DNA from: Paraburkholderia ginsengiterrae
Lineage (GTDB): Bacteria > Pseudomonadota > Gammaproteobacteria > Burkholderiales > Burkholderiaceae
Length of the DNA: 64,000 nucleotides
Direction: 5' to 3'
NCBI RefSeq assembly: GCF_001645125.1
Contig: NZ_LXKA01000022.1
Span: 144,249-208,248 of the forward strand
Position numbers and translations under genes: made by a program
Notes under the pieces: model-generated
What the model saw: only the letters and a program-made list of their open reading frames with translations
What the model was told of the DNA's origin: nothing
Databases searched by the model: none
In this document: positions 36,827-44,897 of the stretch, in pieces
Layout of the letters: each line of letters begins with the position of its first letter
How positions within the stretch are numbered: the stretch's first letter is position 1

Positions 36827-36924
36827 GGATTCATCGAACAGTGTTTACCCGCTGTTTTTTCAGCGCTTTCGGGCCGGATCGGCAACCTCAAAAAGTGAGC
36901 CGCACGAGCGTTCGGGCCGCGTAT

Positions 36925-36945
36925 TAGAATACTGGTCAGACCGCG
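36925..36945 (+). promoter_or_regulatory. -10 element and operator of the FadR-type regulator gene
   Basis: TAGAAT (36925-36930) is followed at once by ACTGGTCAGACC (36931-36942), which matches one and a half arms of the dctA operator. Autorepression is likely. Confidence 0.55.
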
Positions 36946-36963
36946 CTTATAAGTGAGCCAACC

Positions 36964-37656
36964 ATGAAGAACGCCCCGCATACCGTTACCGATGCCGCCA
37001 TCGCGACCATCCGCGAACGGATCGAAGCGGGCGTCTATCCGGTAGGCAGTTTGCTGCCGGCGCAACGTCAACTTTCCGAAGAACTGGCGATCAGCCGTGC
37101 GTCGTTGCGCGAGGCGCTCTCCACGCTCGAGGCGCTGGGTCTGCTGGTGATACGGCCCGGCAAGGGGGTGTATGTGGAGAGCGCGCAGGCCACCGCGGCA
37201 CGCTCGTGGCGCTTCGCGGAGCAGTCTTCGCTGCCGGACACCTATCAGATGCGCTTCGCGCTGGAAGGCTTTATTGCACGCATGGCCGCGCTCGCCGTCA
37301 GCGATGCCGATCTCGCCTGGCTCGAAGAGAACATCGCCGCCATGCAAACGGCGCTCGCCTGCGACGAACTCGACGAAGCCGCCCGCCTCGACTTCGACTT
37401 CCACATGCGGATCGTGAGTATTGCCGGCAACGCGGCGATCGAATCGATTCTGAGCAGCAGCGCGGAGGTCATGAAAGAAAGCCAGCGCATGCCGTTCTAC
37501 CGGCGCGAGCTGGTGCTCTCCACGTACAACGAGCATCGCCTGATTCTGGATGCCCTCAAGGCCCGCGATTCCGCCGCGGCCGGCAAAGCCATCGAGGCGC
37601 ATATCTCGAACGCCGCGCAGCGCGCCGGCGTCTATTTCCCGATTCCACAGGCGTAA
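36964..37656 (+). CDS. GntR/FadR-family regulator (FCD domain)
   Basis: Transcription factor of 230 aa: an N-terminal winged HTH (LPAQRQLSEELAISRASLRE near residues 32-51) and a C-terminal FCD domain with the Asp/His metal-ligand pattern (DFDFHMRI near 142, EHRLILDAL near 193, AIEAHIS near 214). It is divergent from dctA, and matching TGGTCnGACCa sites sit at both promoters, so it most likely represses dctA and itself. The ligand is unknown; a C4 acid or a ureide-derived acid would fit the neighbours. Confidence 0.87.
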   Translation: MKNAPHTVTDAAIATIRERIEAGVYPVGSLLPAQRQLSEELAISRASLREALSTLEALGLLVIRPGKGVYVESAQATAARSWRFAEQSSLPDTYQMRFALEGFIARMAALAVSDADLAWLEENIAAMQTALACDELDEAARLDFDFHMRIVSIAGNAAIESILSSSAEVMKESQRMPFYRRELVLSTYNEHRLILDALKARDSAAAGKAIEAHISNAAQRAGVYFPIPQA

Positions 37657-37666
37657 ACACAGGCGT

Positions 37667-37697
37667 AAAAAAACCGCTCCGAAGAGCGGTTTTTTTT
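37667..37697. terminator. Terminator between the FadR-type gene and gapA
   Basis: The stem CCGCTC/GAGCGG with a CGAA loop is flanked by seven A and eight T. It differs from the purB terminator by one loop base. Confidence 0.9.
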
Positions 37698-37717
37698 GCT
37701 GCGAAGCGCTGCAGAGC

Positions 37718-38728
37718 TTACTTCGCGTTGGCGAGCGCCACAGCCGTGTCCAGCATGCGGTTCGAGAAGCCCCACTCGTTGTCGTACCAGCTCGACACCT
37801 TCACCAGACGGCCCGACACCTTGGTCAGCGTCGCGTCGAACGTCGACGAAGCCGGGTTGTGGTTGAAGTCGACCGACACCAGCGGTGCGTCGTTGTAACC
37901 GAGGATGCCCTTCAGCGCGCCTTCCGATGCTTCCTTCATGATCGCGTTGACTTCCTCAACCGTCGTGTCGCGCGCGGCGATGAACGACAGGTCGACGACC
38001 GACACGTTGATCGTCGGGACGCGAATAGCGTAGCCGTCCAGCTTGCCGTTCAGTTCCGGCAGCACCAGGCCAACAGCCGAAGCCGCGCCGGTCTTGGTCG
38101 GGATCTGGCTGTGCGTGGCCGAGCGCGCGCGGCGCAGGTCTTCGTGGTACACGTCCGTCAGCACCTGGTCGTTCGTGTACGCGTGGATCGTGGTCATCAG
38201 ACCGTTCACGAGGCCGATCTTGTCGTTCAGCGGCTTGACGAGCGGCGCGAGGCAGTTCGTCGTGCACGATGCGTTCGAGATCACCGTGTCCGATGCCTTC
38301 AGCACGTTGTGGTTCACGCCGTAGACGATCGTTGCGTCGACGTCCTTACCGCCCGGCGCCGAGATGATGACCTTCTTCGCGCCGCCCTTGATGTGCGCGC
38401 TGGCCTTTTCCTTGGTGGTGAAAAAGCCCGTGCATTCCATCACGACGTCGACGTTCAGCTCGCCCCACGGCAGTTCTGCCGGGTTGCGGTTGGCCAGCAC
38501 GCGGATCTTGTCGCCGTTCACAACCAGGTAGTCGCCGTCCACCGACACTTCGCCCGGGAACTTGCCGTGCGCCGTGTCGTATTGCGTCAGGTGAGCGTTG
38601 GTCTTGGCATCGCCGAGGTCGTTAATGGCGACGATCTCGATATCGTGCTTCTTGCCGTTTTCATAGAAGGCGCGCAGCGTGTTGCGGCCGATCCGGCCGT
38701 AGCCGTTGATTGCGACGCGAATCGTCAT
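37718..38728 (-). CDS. gapA: Glyceraldehyde-3-phosphate dehydrogenase, type I
   Basis: NAD-dependent glycolytic enzyme, 336 aa. The Rossmann start [10 protein letters not shown] is at residues 7-16, and the catalytic Cys is near 155 in [13 protein letters not shown]. It lies 96 bp downstream of tkt on the same strand; a tkt-gapA pair is common in betaproteobacteria, usually with pgk and pyk, which are not seen here. Confidence 0.97.
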   Translation of the reverse strand: MTIRVAINGYGRIGRNTLRAFYENGKKHDIEIVAINDLGDAKTNAHLTQYDTAHGKFPGEVSVDGDYLVVNGDKIRVLANRNPAELPWGELNVDVVMECTGFFTTKEKASAHIKGGAKKVIISAPGGKDVDATIVYGVNHNVLKASDTVISNASCTTNCLAPLVKPLNDKIGLVNGLMTTIHAYTNDQVLTDVYHEDLRRARSATHSQIPTKTGAASAVGLVLPELNGKLDGYAIRVPTINVSVVDLSFIAARDTTVEEVNAIMKEASEGALKGILGYNDAPLVSVDFNHNPASSTFDATLTKVSGRLVKVSSWYDNEWGFSNRMLDTAVALANAK

Positions 38729-38824
38729 GGTCTATCTCCTGATGGCTAAAAAAATTCTTCCAGGCTCGTCTGACCGGCAACGTTGCCACGCGTTCAAACG
38801 CAAGCGGCAACGTCTTGCCCAGGA

Positions 38825-40846
38825 TCAGCCGAGTGCCGCTTTGGCCGTCTCTACCACGTGCTCGACGGTAAAGCCGAAATGCTTGAACAGCACGCCCGCC
38901 GGGGCCGATTCGCCGAACGTGTCGATCCCGACCACGCCGCCTTCCAGACCCACGTACTTGCGCCAGAAATCCGTCACGCCCGCTTCGATCGCGACGCGGC
39001 GCACGCCATGCGGCAGCACGCGTTCGCGGTACTCGGCGTCCTGCTTGTCGAACACCGTGGTGGACGGCATGGACACGACACGTGCCGCGATGCCTTCGCG
39101 TGCGAGCGACTCGACCGCCTTGAGCGCCAGTTCGACTTCCGAACCGGTGGCGATCAGGATGATCTTGCGTGCGACGATCTCGTCGTTCCAGTCGCGCAGC
39201 ACATAGCCGCCCTTCGCAATGTTGGCGATCTGCGCGTCGGTACGCTCGGTGAACGGCAGATTCTGACGGCTGAAGATCAGGCACGACGGGCCATGATGTT
39301 CGACCGCGTGGGTCCACGACACCGCGGTTTCGACCGTGTCGGCCGGGCGCCATACGTGCAGATGCGGGATCAGACGCAGGCTCGCCACGTGTTCGATCGA
39401 CTGGTGGGTCGGGCCGTCTTCGCCCAGACCGATCGAGTCGTGCGTGAACACGAAAATCGACGGCGCTTTCATCAGCGCGGCGACGCGCAGCGCGTTGCGG
39501 CTGTAGTCCGAGAACGTCAGGAACGTGCCGCCGAAGGCCTTGAAGCCGCCGTGCAGCGCGACGCCGTTGATTGCGGCGCTCATGCCGAACTCACGCACGC
39601 CATAGTTCACGTAATTGCCGGCCGCGCGGCCTTCCGCATTCACGCGCACCGCCTTGGCGGCCTTCCAGTTGGTCAGGTTCGAGCCGGTCAGGTCGGCGGA
39701 GCCGCCGAGCAGTTCCGGCAGCACGGCCGACAGACCTTCAATCGCCTGTTGCGATGCCTTGCGCGTCGCCACCGTTTCAGCGCGTTCGTTCGCGCCGGCG
39801 ATGATCGCCTGGGCCTTTTCCTTCCAGTCGGCCGGCAGTTGCTTCGCGTCGCGGCGCTTGAATTCGGCCGCCTCTTGCGGGTACTTCGCCGCATAGGCCG
39901 CGAACGCCTTGTCCCAATCGGACTCGATACGTGCGCCGGCTTCCTTCGCGTCCCACGCCGCGTAGACTTCCTGCGGGATCACGAACGGCTCCCACTTCCA
40001 GCCGATGGCTTCGCGGGTCGCCGCGATTTCCTTGTCGCCGAGCGGCGCGCCGTGCGAGTCGTGGCTGCCGGCCTTGGTCGGCGCGCCTTCACCGATCACG
40101 GTCTTGCAGCAGATCAGCGTGGGCTTGTCCGCTTGCTTGGCTTGTTTGATCGCCGCGTCCACCGCTTCGACGTCGTGGCCGTTCACGCCCGGAATCACAT
40201 TCCAGCCGTAGGCTTCGAAACGCTTCGGCGTGTCGTCGTGGAACCAGTGCACCACTTCGCCGTCGATCGAGATGCCGTTGTCGTCGTAGAACGCGATCAG
40301 CTTGTTCAGCTTCAGCACCCCCGCCAGCGAGCAGGCTTCGTGCGAGATGCCTTCCATCAGGCAGCCGTCGCCGACGAACACGTACGTGTGGTGGTCGACG
40401 ATCTTCGCGTCAGGCTTGTTGAATTCGGTGGCGAGCAGCGACTCGGCGAGCGCCATGCCGACTGCATTCGCCAGACCCTGTCCGAGCGGGCCGGTGGTCG
40501 TTTCGACACCCGGCGTGATGCCGTATTCCGGGTGGCCCGGCGTCTTCGAATGCATCTGGCGGAAGTTCTTCAGCTCTTCGATCGGCAGATCGTAGCCGGT
40601 CAGGTGCAGCAGCCAGTACAGCAGCATCGAGCCGTGGCCGTTCGACAGCACGAAACGGTCGCGATCGGCCCATTGCGGGTTCTTCGGGTTGTGGCGCAGA
40701 TGACGCGACCACAAAGCCACGCCGATTTCCGCCATGCCCATCGGCATGCCGGGGTGGCCGGAATTCGCTTGTTGAACGGCGTCCATGGACAACGCGCGGA
40801 TTGCGTTAGCCATCAAGGAGGTGGGTGCGGGAGACGGGGTCGTCAT
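38825..40846 (-). CDS. tkt: Transketolase
   Basis: Thiamine diphosphate enzyme of the pentose phosphate pathway, 673 aa. The ThDP motif GDGCLMEG is near residue 165, and the transketolase signatures [15 protein letters not shown] (near 28) and [12 protein letters not shown] (near 475) are intact. The ATG at 40846 begins [19 protein letters not shown]; the open frame upstream is Arg-rich and unsupported. The gene is divergent from speE. Confidence 0.97.
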   Translation of the reverse strand: MTTPSPAPTSLMANAIRALSMDAVQQANSGHPGMPMGMAEIGVALWSRHLRHNPKNPQWADRDRFVLSNGHGSMLLYWLLHLTGYDLPIEELKNFRQMHSKTPGHPEYGITPGVETTTGPLGQGLANAVGMALAESLLATEFNKPDAKIVDHHTYVFVGDGCLMEGISHEACSLAGVLKLNKLIAFYDDNGISIDGEVVHWFHDDTPKRFEAYGWNVIPGVNGHDVEAVDAAIKQAKQADKPTLICCKTVIGEGAPTKAGSHDSHGAPLGDKEIAATREAIGWKWEPFVIPQEVYAAWDAKEAGARIESDWDKAFAAYAAKYPQEAAEFKRRDAKQLPADWKEKAQAIIAGANERAETVATRKASQQAIEGLSAVLPELLGGSADLTGSNLTNWKAAKAVRVNAEGRAAGNYVNYGVREFGMSAAINGVALHGGFKAFGGTFLTFSDYSRNALRVAALMKAPSIFVFTHDSIGLGEDGPTHQSIEHVASLRLIPHLHVWRPADTVETAVSWTHAVEHHGPSCLIFSRQNLPFTERTDAQIANIAKGGYVLRDWNDEIVARKIILIATGSEVELALKAVESLAREGIAARVVSMPSTTVFDKQDAEYRERVLPHGVRRVAIEAGVTDFWRKYVGLEGGVVGIDTFGESAPAGVLFKHFGFTVEHVVETAKAALG

Positions 40847-41125
40847 GTCGAGTCCGGAGACAAAGTCAGAAAGCGGGGCGTGCTGGAGGCCCGGGAGCTC
40901 GGCTGACAGTTCGCTTCGGCGCGCGGTGCGGCGCCGGGAGACGCGAAACGAGCAGAGCAAACGGACAAGGCTGAAAGCGTGACATTCTAACAGAATGCCG
41001 CCCCTCCTCCTCCCCGAACGGCGCCAGGCCATGTCACCCAAGGCATCCGCCGAACCCGCGCCGCGCTTCGCCCTTTACAATTGGGCAACCTATACCCCTC
41101 GTGCTCCGGACGGAGCCCGCCAGCC

Positions 41126-42010
41126 GTGAGCGCTCCCTTGTTGTTTCATCCCAGTCCCGACGCCGTCTACGGATTTCCGCACGCGAAGCTCGTTGCGCGC
41201 GTCGATTCACCTTACCAGCGGATCGAGGTCTGGGACACGCATCAGCTCGGCCGGCTCTTCACGCTCGACGGCCGCCCGATGACCTCCACCGGCGACGAGT
41301 TCATCTACCACGAATGCATGGTGCACCCGGCCGCGCTCGCCCACCCTGCACCGAAGACGGCACTGGTGCTCGGCGGCGGCGACGGCGGCGCCGCGCGGCA
41401 GCTGCTGCGGCACGCGAGCATTGAACGGATCGTGGTGGCGGAGCTCGACGCCCAAGTCGTGCGCCTGACGCGCGAGCATCTGCCCGAAGTGCACGGCGGC
41501 GCTTTCGATGACCCGCGCGTCGAACTGGTGATCGGCGACGCCGCGCATTACGTCGCCGCAGCCGCCCAAGCCACGGCGCCCGCGCAGTTCGACGTAGTCG
41601 TATTCGACCTGACGCCACCGGATTCACCCGCCGCCGGTCTGTACACGCAAGCCTTCTACCGGCAACTCAAGCAGGTGATGAGCCCGCATGCCGCGCTCTC
41701 GGTCCACCTCGGCTCGCCGTATTTCCACGCCGAGCGCATCGCCGCCCTGCTCGACGATCTGCACGCAACGTTCGCCGTCGTGCGTGCAATGAACACGTTC
41801 ATTCCGCTCTACGGCTCGCTGTGGATGATGGCGACCGCGAGCGACACGCTCGACCCCGCCGCGCTCACTGTCGATACGCTCACGGAGCGCCTCGCCTCGC
41901 GGCAAATCGACGCCTTGCAACACTACGGCGCGGCTATGCATGCCGGACTGTTCTCGGCATCCCAGTCAGTGCGCGATAAACTAAGTCAATTCTTAAAGCC
42001 ATCCCGCTAA
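41126..42010 (+). CDS. speE: Spermidine synthase-like aminopropyltransferase
   Basis: Transfers the aminopropyl group of decarboxylated SAM to putrescine. It is 294 aa from the GTG at 41126; GGAG lies upstream at a rather long spacing, so the start is tentative. Motifs include LVLGGGDGGAARQLL near residue 83, the aspartate in FDLTPPDSPAAGLYT near 165 and YGSLWMMATAS near 231. speD is not in the window. It is divergent from tkt. Confidence 0.9.
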   Translation: MSAPLLFHPSPDAVYGFPHAKLVARVDSPYQRIEVWDTHQLGRLFTLDGRPMTSTGDEFIYHECMVHPAALAHPAPKTALVLGGGDGGAARQLLRHASIERIVVAELDAQVVRLTREHLPEVHGGAFDDPRVELVIGDAAHYVAAAAQATAPAQFDVVVFDLTPPDSPAAGLYTQAFYRQLKQVMSPHAALSVHLGSPYFHAERIAALLDDLHATFAVVRAMNTFIPLYGSLWMMATASDTLDPAALTVDTLTERLASRQIDALQHYGAAMHAGLFSASQSVRDKLSQFLKPSR

Positions 42011-42129
42011 TGCGTGGGCAAAATGCACGTTTTCCGTCGGACTGCGCTATCCGTATCGATATGCGGCCGTCCGCCTGGCCCTGACCGCGTAGCACGTGCC
42101 CCGCTAACCCCATCGATACGGAGAATTCC

Positions 42130-42543
42130 ATGACCGCCCCCCGCCCCGCCGGTGTGCCCTGGTTGACCCCCTATCTGACGGTGCGCGACGCACGTGCCAC
42201 GTCTGCGTTCTTCGAGGCGGCGTTTGGTTTCGAAGTTCGTGACAGTGTCCAGGACGACGGTGTCGTCATGCATGTTGAGATGACGTATCAAGGCCAGTTG
42301 ATTGTGATGTTCGCACCGGAAGGCGCGTTCGGCTCGGCTGCGAAAACACCCAGGAGCGCGGGCGCAATCGCACCGCAATCGTTCTATGTCTATGTCGACG
42401 ATGTCGACGCGGTTTATGCGCGGGCGCTTGCCGCCGGTGCAAAATCGCTGAGCGAGCCACAGGATCAGTTCTGGGGCGACCGGTTCGCCCAGGTCGAAGA
42501 TCTGGACGGCTACCGCTGGGCGCTCGCTCGCCACCTTTCGTAA
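42130..42543 (+). CDS. VOC/glyoxalase-fold protein
   Basis: Small beta-alpha-beta-beta-beta protein of the vicinal-oxygen-chelate superfamily, 137 aa. The pattern TPYLTVRDARATSAFFEAAF, then GFEV, near the N-terminus and DPQDQFWGDR-like GDRFAQVEDLDGYRWALA at the C-terminus are typical of the PhnB-like/glyoxalase-fold group. The substrate cannot be told. It ends 4 bp before rsmE and may be co-transcribed with it. Confidence 0.82.
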   Translation: MTAPRPAGVPWLTPYLTVRDARATSAFFEAAFGFEVRDSVQDDGVVMHVEMTYQGQLIVMFAPEGAFGSAAKTPRSAGAIAPQSFYVYVDDVDAVYARALAAGAKSLSEPQDQFWGDRFAQVEDLDGYRWALARHLS

Positions 42544-42547
42544 AACA

Positions 42548-43303
42548 ATGAGTATTTTTCTGATGCCTCGCTTCTTCGTCGGTGCGCCTCTTCAACCCGA
42601 CGACATCATGCAGCTTCCCGATGACGTCGTTCGGCACGTGCTCGTGCTGCGTTTGCAGCCCGGTGATTCAATTGTCCTGTTCAACGGCGAAGGCGGCGAG
42701 TACAGCGCCGAGCTCGTCGAGGTCGAACGCCGCTCCGCCACAGTAAAAATTCGCGAATTTCGCGATATCGAAGTCGAGGCGCCGTATCGGCTCACGCTCG
42801 CGCAAGGGATTGCCGGTGGCGACAAAATGGACTGGCTGATCGAAAAGGCCGTCGAACTCGGCGCGTCCAGTTTCGTGCCGCTGACCACCACGCGCAGTGT
42901 CGTGCGCCTCAGCGGCGAGCGCGCACAGCGGCGGCACGCTCACTGGCAAGGCATTGTGCGCGCGTCATGCGAACAGTGCGGGCGCAATCGCCTGCCGGAA
43001 GTCATGCCGGTGCGCGAGATCGCCACCTGGCTCAGCTCGATGCCCCGCACGCCGGAAGAGGGCGAGCTGCGCATCCTGTTGTCGCCGCGCGCCAGCATCA
43101 GCTTCTCGGCCTTGCCCGCCGATCCGCCGCAAGGGCGCGTCATTGTGCTGGTGGGCCCGGAAGGCGGCTTTTCCGCTACCGAGGAAGCGGCCGCGACCGC
43201 ACACGGGTTCACCGCCGTCGGTCTCGGACCTCGCGTGCTGCGCACTGAAACCGCCGGCATTGCCGTTCTCTCGGCATTGGCCGCGGGCTGGGGCGCCTGG
43301 TAA
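42548..43303 (+). CDS. rsmE: 16S rRNA m3U1498 methyltransferase RsmE
   Basis: SPOUT-class methyltransferase acting on U1498 of 16S rRNA, 251 aa. An N-terminal PUA-like domain precedes the SPOUT knot with VLVGPEGGFSATEE near residue 200 and LGPRVLRTETA near 227. Met6 (42563, MPRFFVG) is an alternative start that matches the family better. It terminates at 43377-43410. Confidence 0.93.
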   Translation: MSIFLMPRFFVGAPLQPDDIMQLPDDVVRHVLVLRLQPGDSIVLFNGEGGEYSAELVEVERRSATVKIREFRDIEVEAPYRLTLAQGIAGGDKMDWLIEKAVELGASSFVPLTTTRSVVRLSGERAQRRHAHWQGIVRASCEQCGRNRLPEVMPVREIATWLSSMPRTPEEGELRILLSPRASISFSALPADPPQGRVIVLVGPEGGFSATEEAAATAHGFTAVGLGPRVLRTETAGIAVLSALAAGWGAW

Positions 43304-43376
43304 ATTCGGCCCACGCGCCGCCGTGGCCTGATCCGGTAATCGGAGCGAGACGGCGGATCGCCCCCAAGCACCAAAA

Positions 43377-43410
43377 AACAAAGGCCCGCTCATTGGCGGG
43401 CCTTTTTGTT
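43377..43410. terminator. Terminator between rsmE and the barstar gene
   Basis: The stem GGCCCGC/GCGGGCC is flanked by A-rich and T-rich arms between convergent genes. Confidence 0.85.
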
Positions 43411-43439
43411 AGCTGAAGCAGGCGACAGTCAGGCAAAAC

Positions 43440-44009
43440 TCAGGCAAACGAGTAAAACACCCGGAACGCGACCTTGCGCTCTGCCCAGAATTCGGACGCC
43501 TCACGGAACACGTCCAGCAGCGTCTCACGCCCTTCCTTGTCGAACTTCTGGGCGACCGGCAAGTGCTCGAGCACGATCACGAAGCCCGGCTGCGTACCCG
43601 CCTTGTGGACCAGATCGGTCAGGCAATCGTAGAGCGCGTCGTAATTCTTGCCGAAATGCTTCGGAAACAGGAACGAGGTCGCGATGGTTTCGAGCACTTC
43701 CTGCTTGGACTGCGCATTCGCGCAGTACGCATACAGAAAATGCTGCCCAAGCTGGTTGGCCTCGTCAGCGAGATCCTGAACGCGGAACGCGCGGATCGAC
43801 TGTACGATGTTTGGTCGTACGGTCTTGAAAAGACTCATGGGCTCCTCGTTCGATGAAACCACAGTGCCAGCTTCGCCCTGGTTATCGCGGCCCTGATCGC
43901 CGGCGCGCATCTGCATGACGCGCTGGAACAAATTGCCGTCGCCGGCCGCGAAAAGATCCGTCGCGACTCCGGAGTCGTGCGCGTAGACGCTGTCGCTCAT
44001 GCCGTTCAT
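43440..44009 (-). CDS. Barstar-family ribonuclease inhibitor
   Basis: Cytosolic inhibitor of the RNase encoded just upstream. The barstar fold occupies the C-terminal 132 residues, with ATSFLFPKHFGKNYDALYDC and the following LTDL as the barstar core. Two starts are plausible. ATG 44009 lies 7 bp after the RNase stop and gives 189 aa with a polar, probably disordered N-terminal extension. ATG 43838 (MSLFKTV) has GAGGAG just upstream and gives the compact 132-aa form. I list the longer frame because it stays GC3-biased; both may be used. Confidence 0.85.
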   Translation of the reverse strand: MNGMSDSVYAHDSGVATDLFAAGDGNLFQRVMQMRAGDQGRDNQGEAGTVVSSNEEPMSLFKTVRPNIVQSIRAFRVQDLADEANQLGQHFLYAYCANAQSKQEVLETIATSFLFPKHFGKNYDALYDCLTDLVHKAGTQPGFVIVLEHLPVAQKFDKEGRETLLDVFREASEFWAERKVAFRVFYSFA

Positions 44010-44016
44010 CCCGATG

Positions 44017-44433
44017 TCATTCAACAATACGATTAAAACTGGTGTAGTGGTCGTCGGAGTAGTAACAATTGTCGGTTCGCTGGAGCGGACCTCCGCAGAC
44101 AATGCGACGCGCCCCGCGATTACGTGAGCGAGGCGTGGGAACGGTGTATTCGTGGTAGTAGCCGCGCCGATGCGGCGGCAGCAACCGTTCGTGATTGCCG
44201 AATACGATGCCGTCCTTCTCATACGGGTAAGGCCCGCCAGCGGCAATCAAGTTCAATGTATTGACCGCTTCGCGTGGCAACTGCGCCAACGCGACGGTGC
44301 CCTGCACCTGTGCGTTCGAATCGGCGGGTGCCGTGGAGTCGCGCGCGAACGCGCCAGGCACGGAGCCGGATAAAGCGCACAGCGTAACAGCACCGATCAG
44401 CACGCCTTTGATGCCCAGCCACTTGCGTGCCAT
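44017..44433 (-). CDS. Secreted guanyl-specific ribonuclease (RNase Sa/N1 type)
   Basis: Exported endonuclease of 138 aa. A signal peptide ends near AFA (residue 30). The C-terminal domain matches RNase Sa: HEYTVPTPRSRNRGARRIVC gives the catalytic Glu95 and Arg109/110, and SDDHYTSF gives catalytic His129. It cleaves after guanosine in this family. The next gene on the same strand encodes barstar, its cytosolic inhibitor. The arrangement is the barnase-barstar type and not an intracellular toxin-antitoxin pair, because the nuclease is exported. Confidence 0.9.
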   Translation of the reverse strand: MARKWLGIKGVLIGAVTLCALSGSVPGAFARDSTAPADSNAQVQGTVALAQLPREAVNTLNLIAAGGPYPYEKDGIVFGNHERLLPPHRRGYYHEYTVPTPRSRNRGARRIVCGGPLQRTDNCYYSDDHYTSFNRIVE

Positions 44434-44615
44434 GTCTCAGGGTTCCCCGCTGTTAAATCACGAGTTTGACGACCATGAAAGTCGTAAGGGTATCGCTAAT
44501 GGCCTTTGGAATCAACGTTCGCCAGACGCGCGAAACCGTCCGATCACGCGTCAAACAGCCACGGGACAGGCTTTGACCACTTTTGACAAAATGTTTAGCC
44601 CAACAAAGCTAAAAT

Positions 44616-44853
44616 TAGCTCAACGGAGCAATAAAGGAGTACGGGACAGATACTCGGCGGGCGGTAGACCACGCCCCGTAAGGCGCGAGCCCACTTATCC
44701 CATCGCGCAGGCTTATGGCCCTTTTTGGATTTCGGACGAGGGTCTTGAGGCCCTTTTATCCGGTCCGTGAGACGGAATGTCTTTGGTTTGCCGTTTAGGG
44801 TGGCGTCCCCTGCTCACCCTGAGGCGTGCCCGTTGCGGGCACGCCTTTTTTTT
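44616..44853 (+). ncRNA. Candidate structured non-coding transcript, no family recognised
   Basis: A plus-strand segment of about 240 nt has no gene before it (rsmE ends at 43303 with its own terminator, and both intervening genes are on the other strand), yet it ends at a textbook intrinsic terminator. Hairpins along it include GAGTA/TACTC (44637-44655), a GGGCG/CGCCC stem, GCGCGA/TCGCGC with a 14-nt loop, AGGGTG/CACCCT (about 44797-44820) and the terminator. TTGACA occurs at 44583-44588 and TAAAAT at 44610-44615, but the 21-bp spacing is poor. Third-position GC of any frame is about 50%, unlike genes here. It does not fit 6S, tmRNA, SRP RNA or a riboswitch I know. Confidence 0.45.
44823..44853 (+). 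terminator. Terminator ending the orphan transcript
   Basis: The 10-bp stem GGCGTGCCCG/CGGGCACGCC with a TTG loop is followed by eight T on the plus strand only. The minus strand lacks a T run, so it does not belong to maeB. Confidence 0.85.
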
Positions 44854-44897
44854 GTGATGCCCATCTGCGGGCGCCACGGGTAGGTCCAGATTGCGGC

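Noticed and set aside
38783-40906. 707-codon plus-strand frame across tkt
   Set aside because: Antisense shadow of an intact transketolase.
43440-44433. Intracellular toxin-antitoxin pair
   Set aside because: The nuclease has a clear signal peptide, so the pair is of the barnase-barstar type with an exported enzyme.
44591-44770. 59-codon plus-strand frame starting at ATG 44591
   Set aside because: No ribosome-binding site, third-position GC about 50% against about 90% for genes here, and no family. The segment is better read as a structured RNA.
44585-44853. 6S RNA, tmRNA or CsrB-type RNA
   Set aside because: It folds into several short hairpins and not a long rod with a central bubble, has no tRNA-like ends or tag peptide, and its six GGA triplets are not placed in repeated loops.
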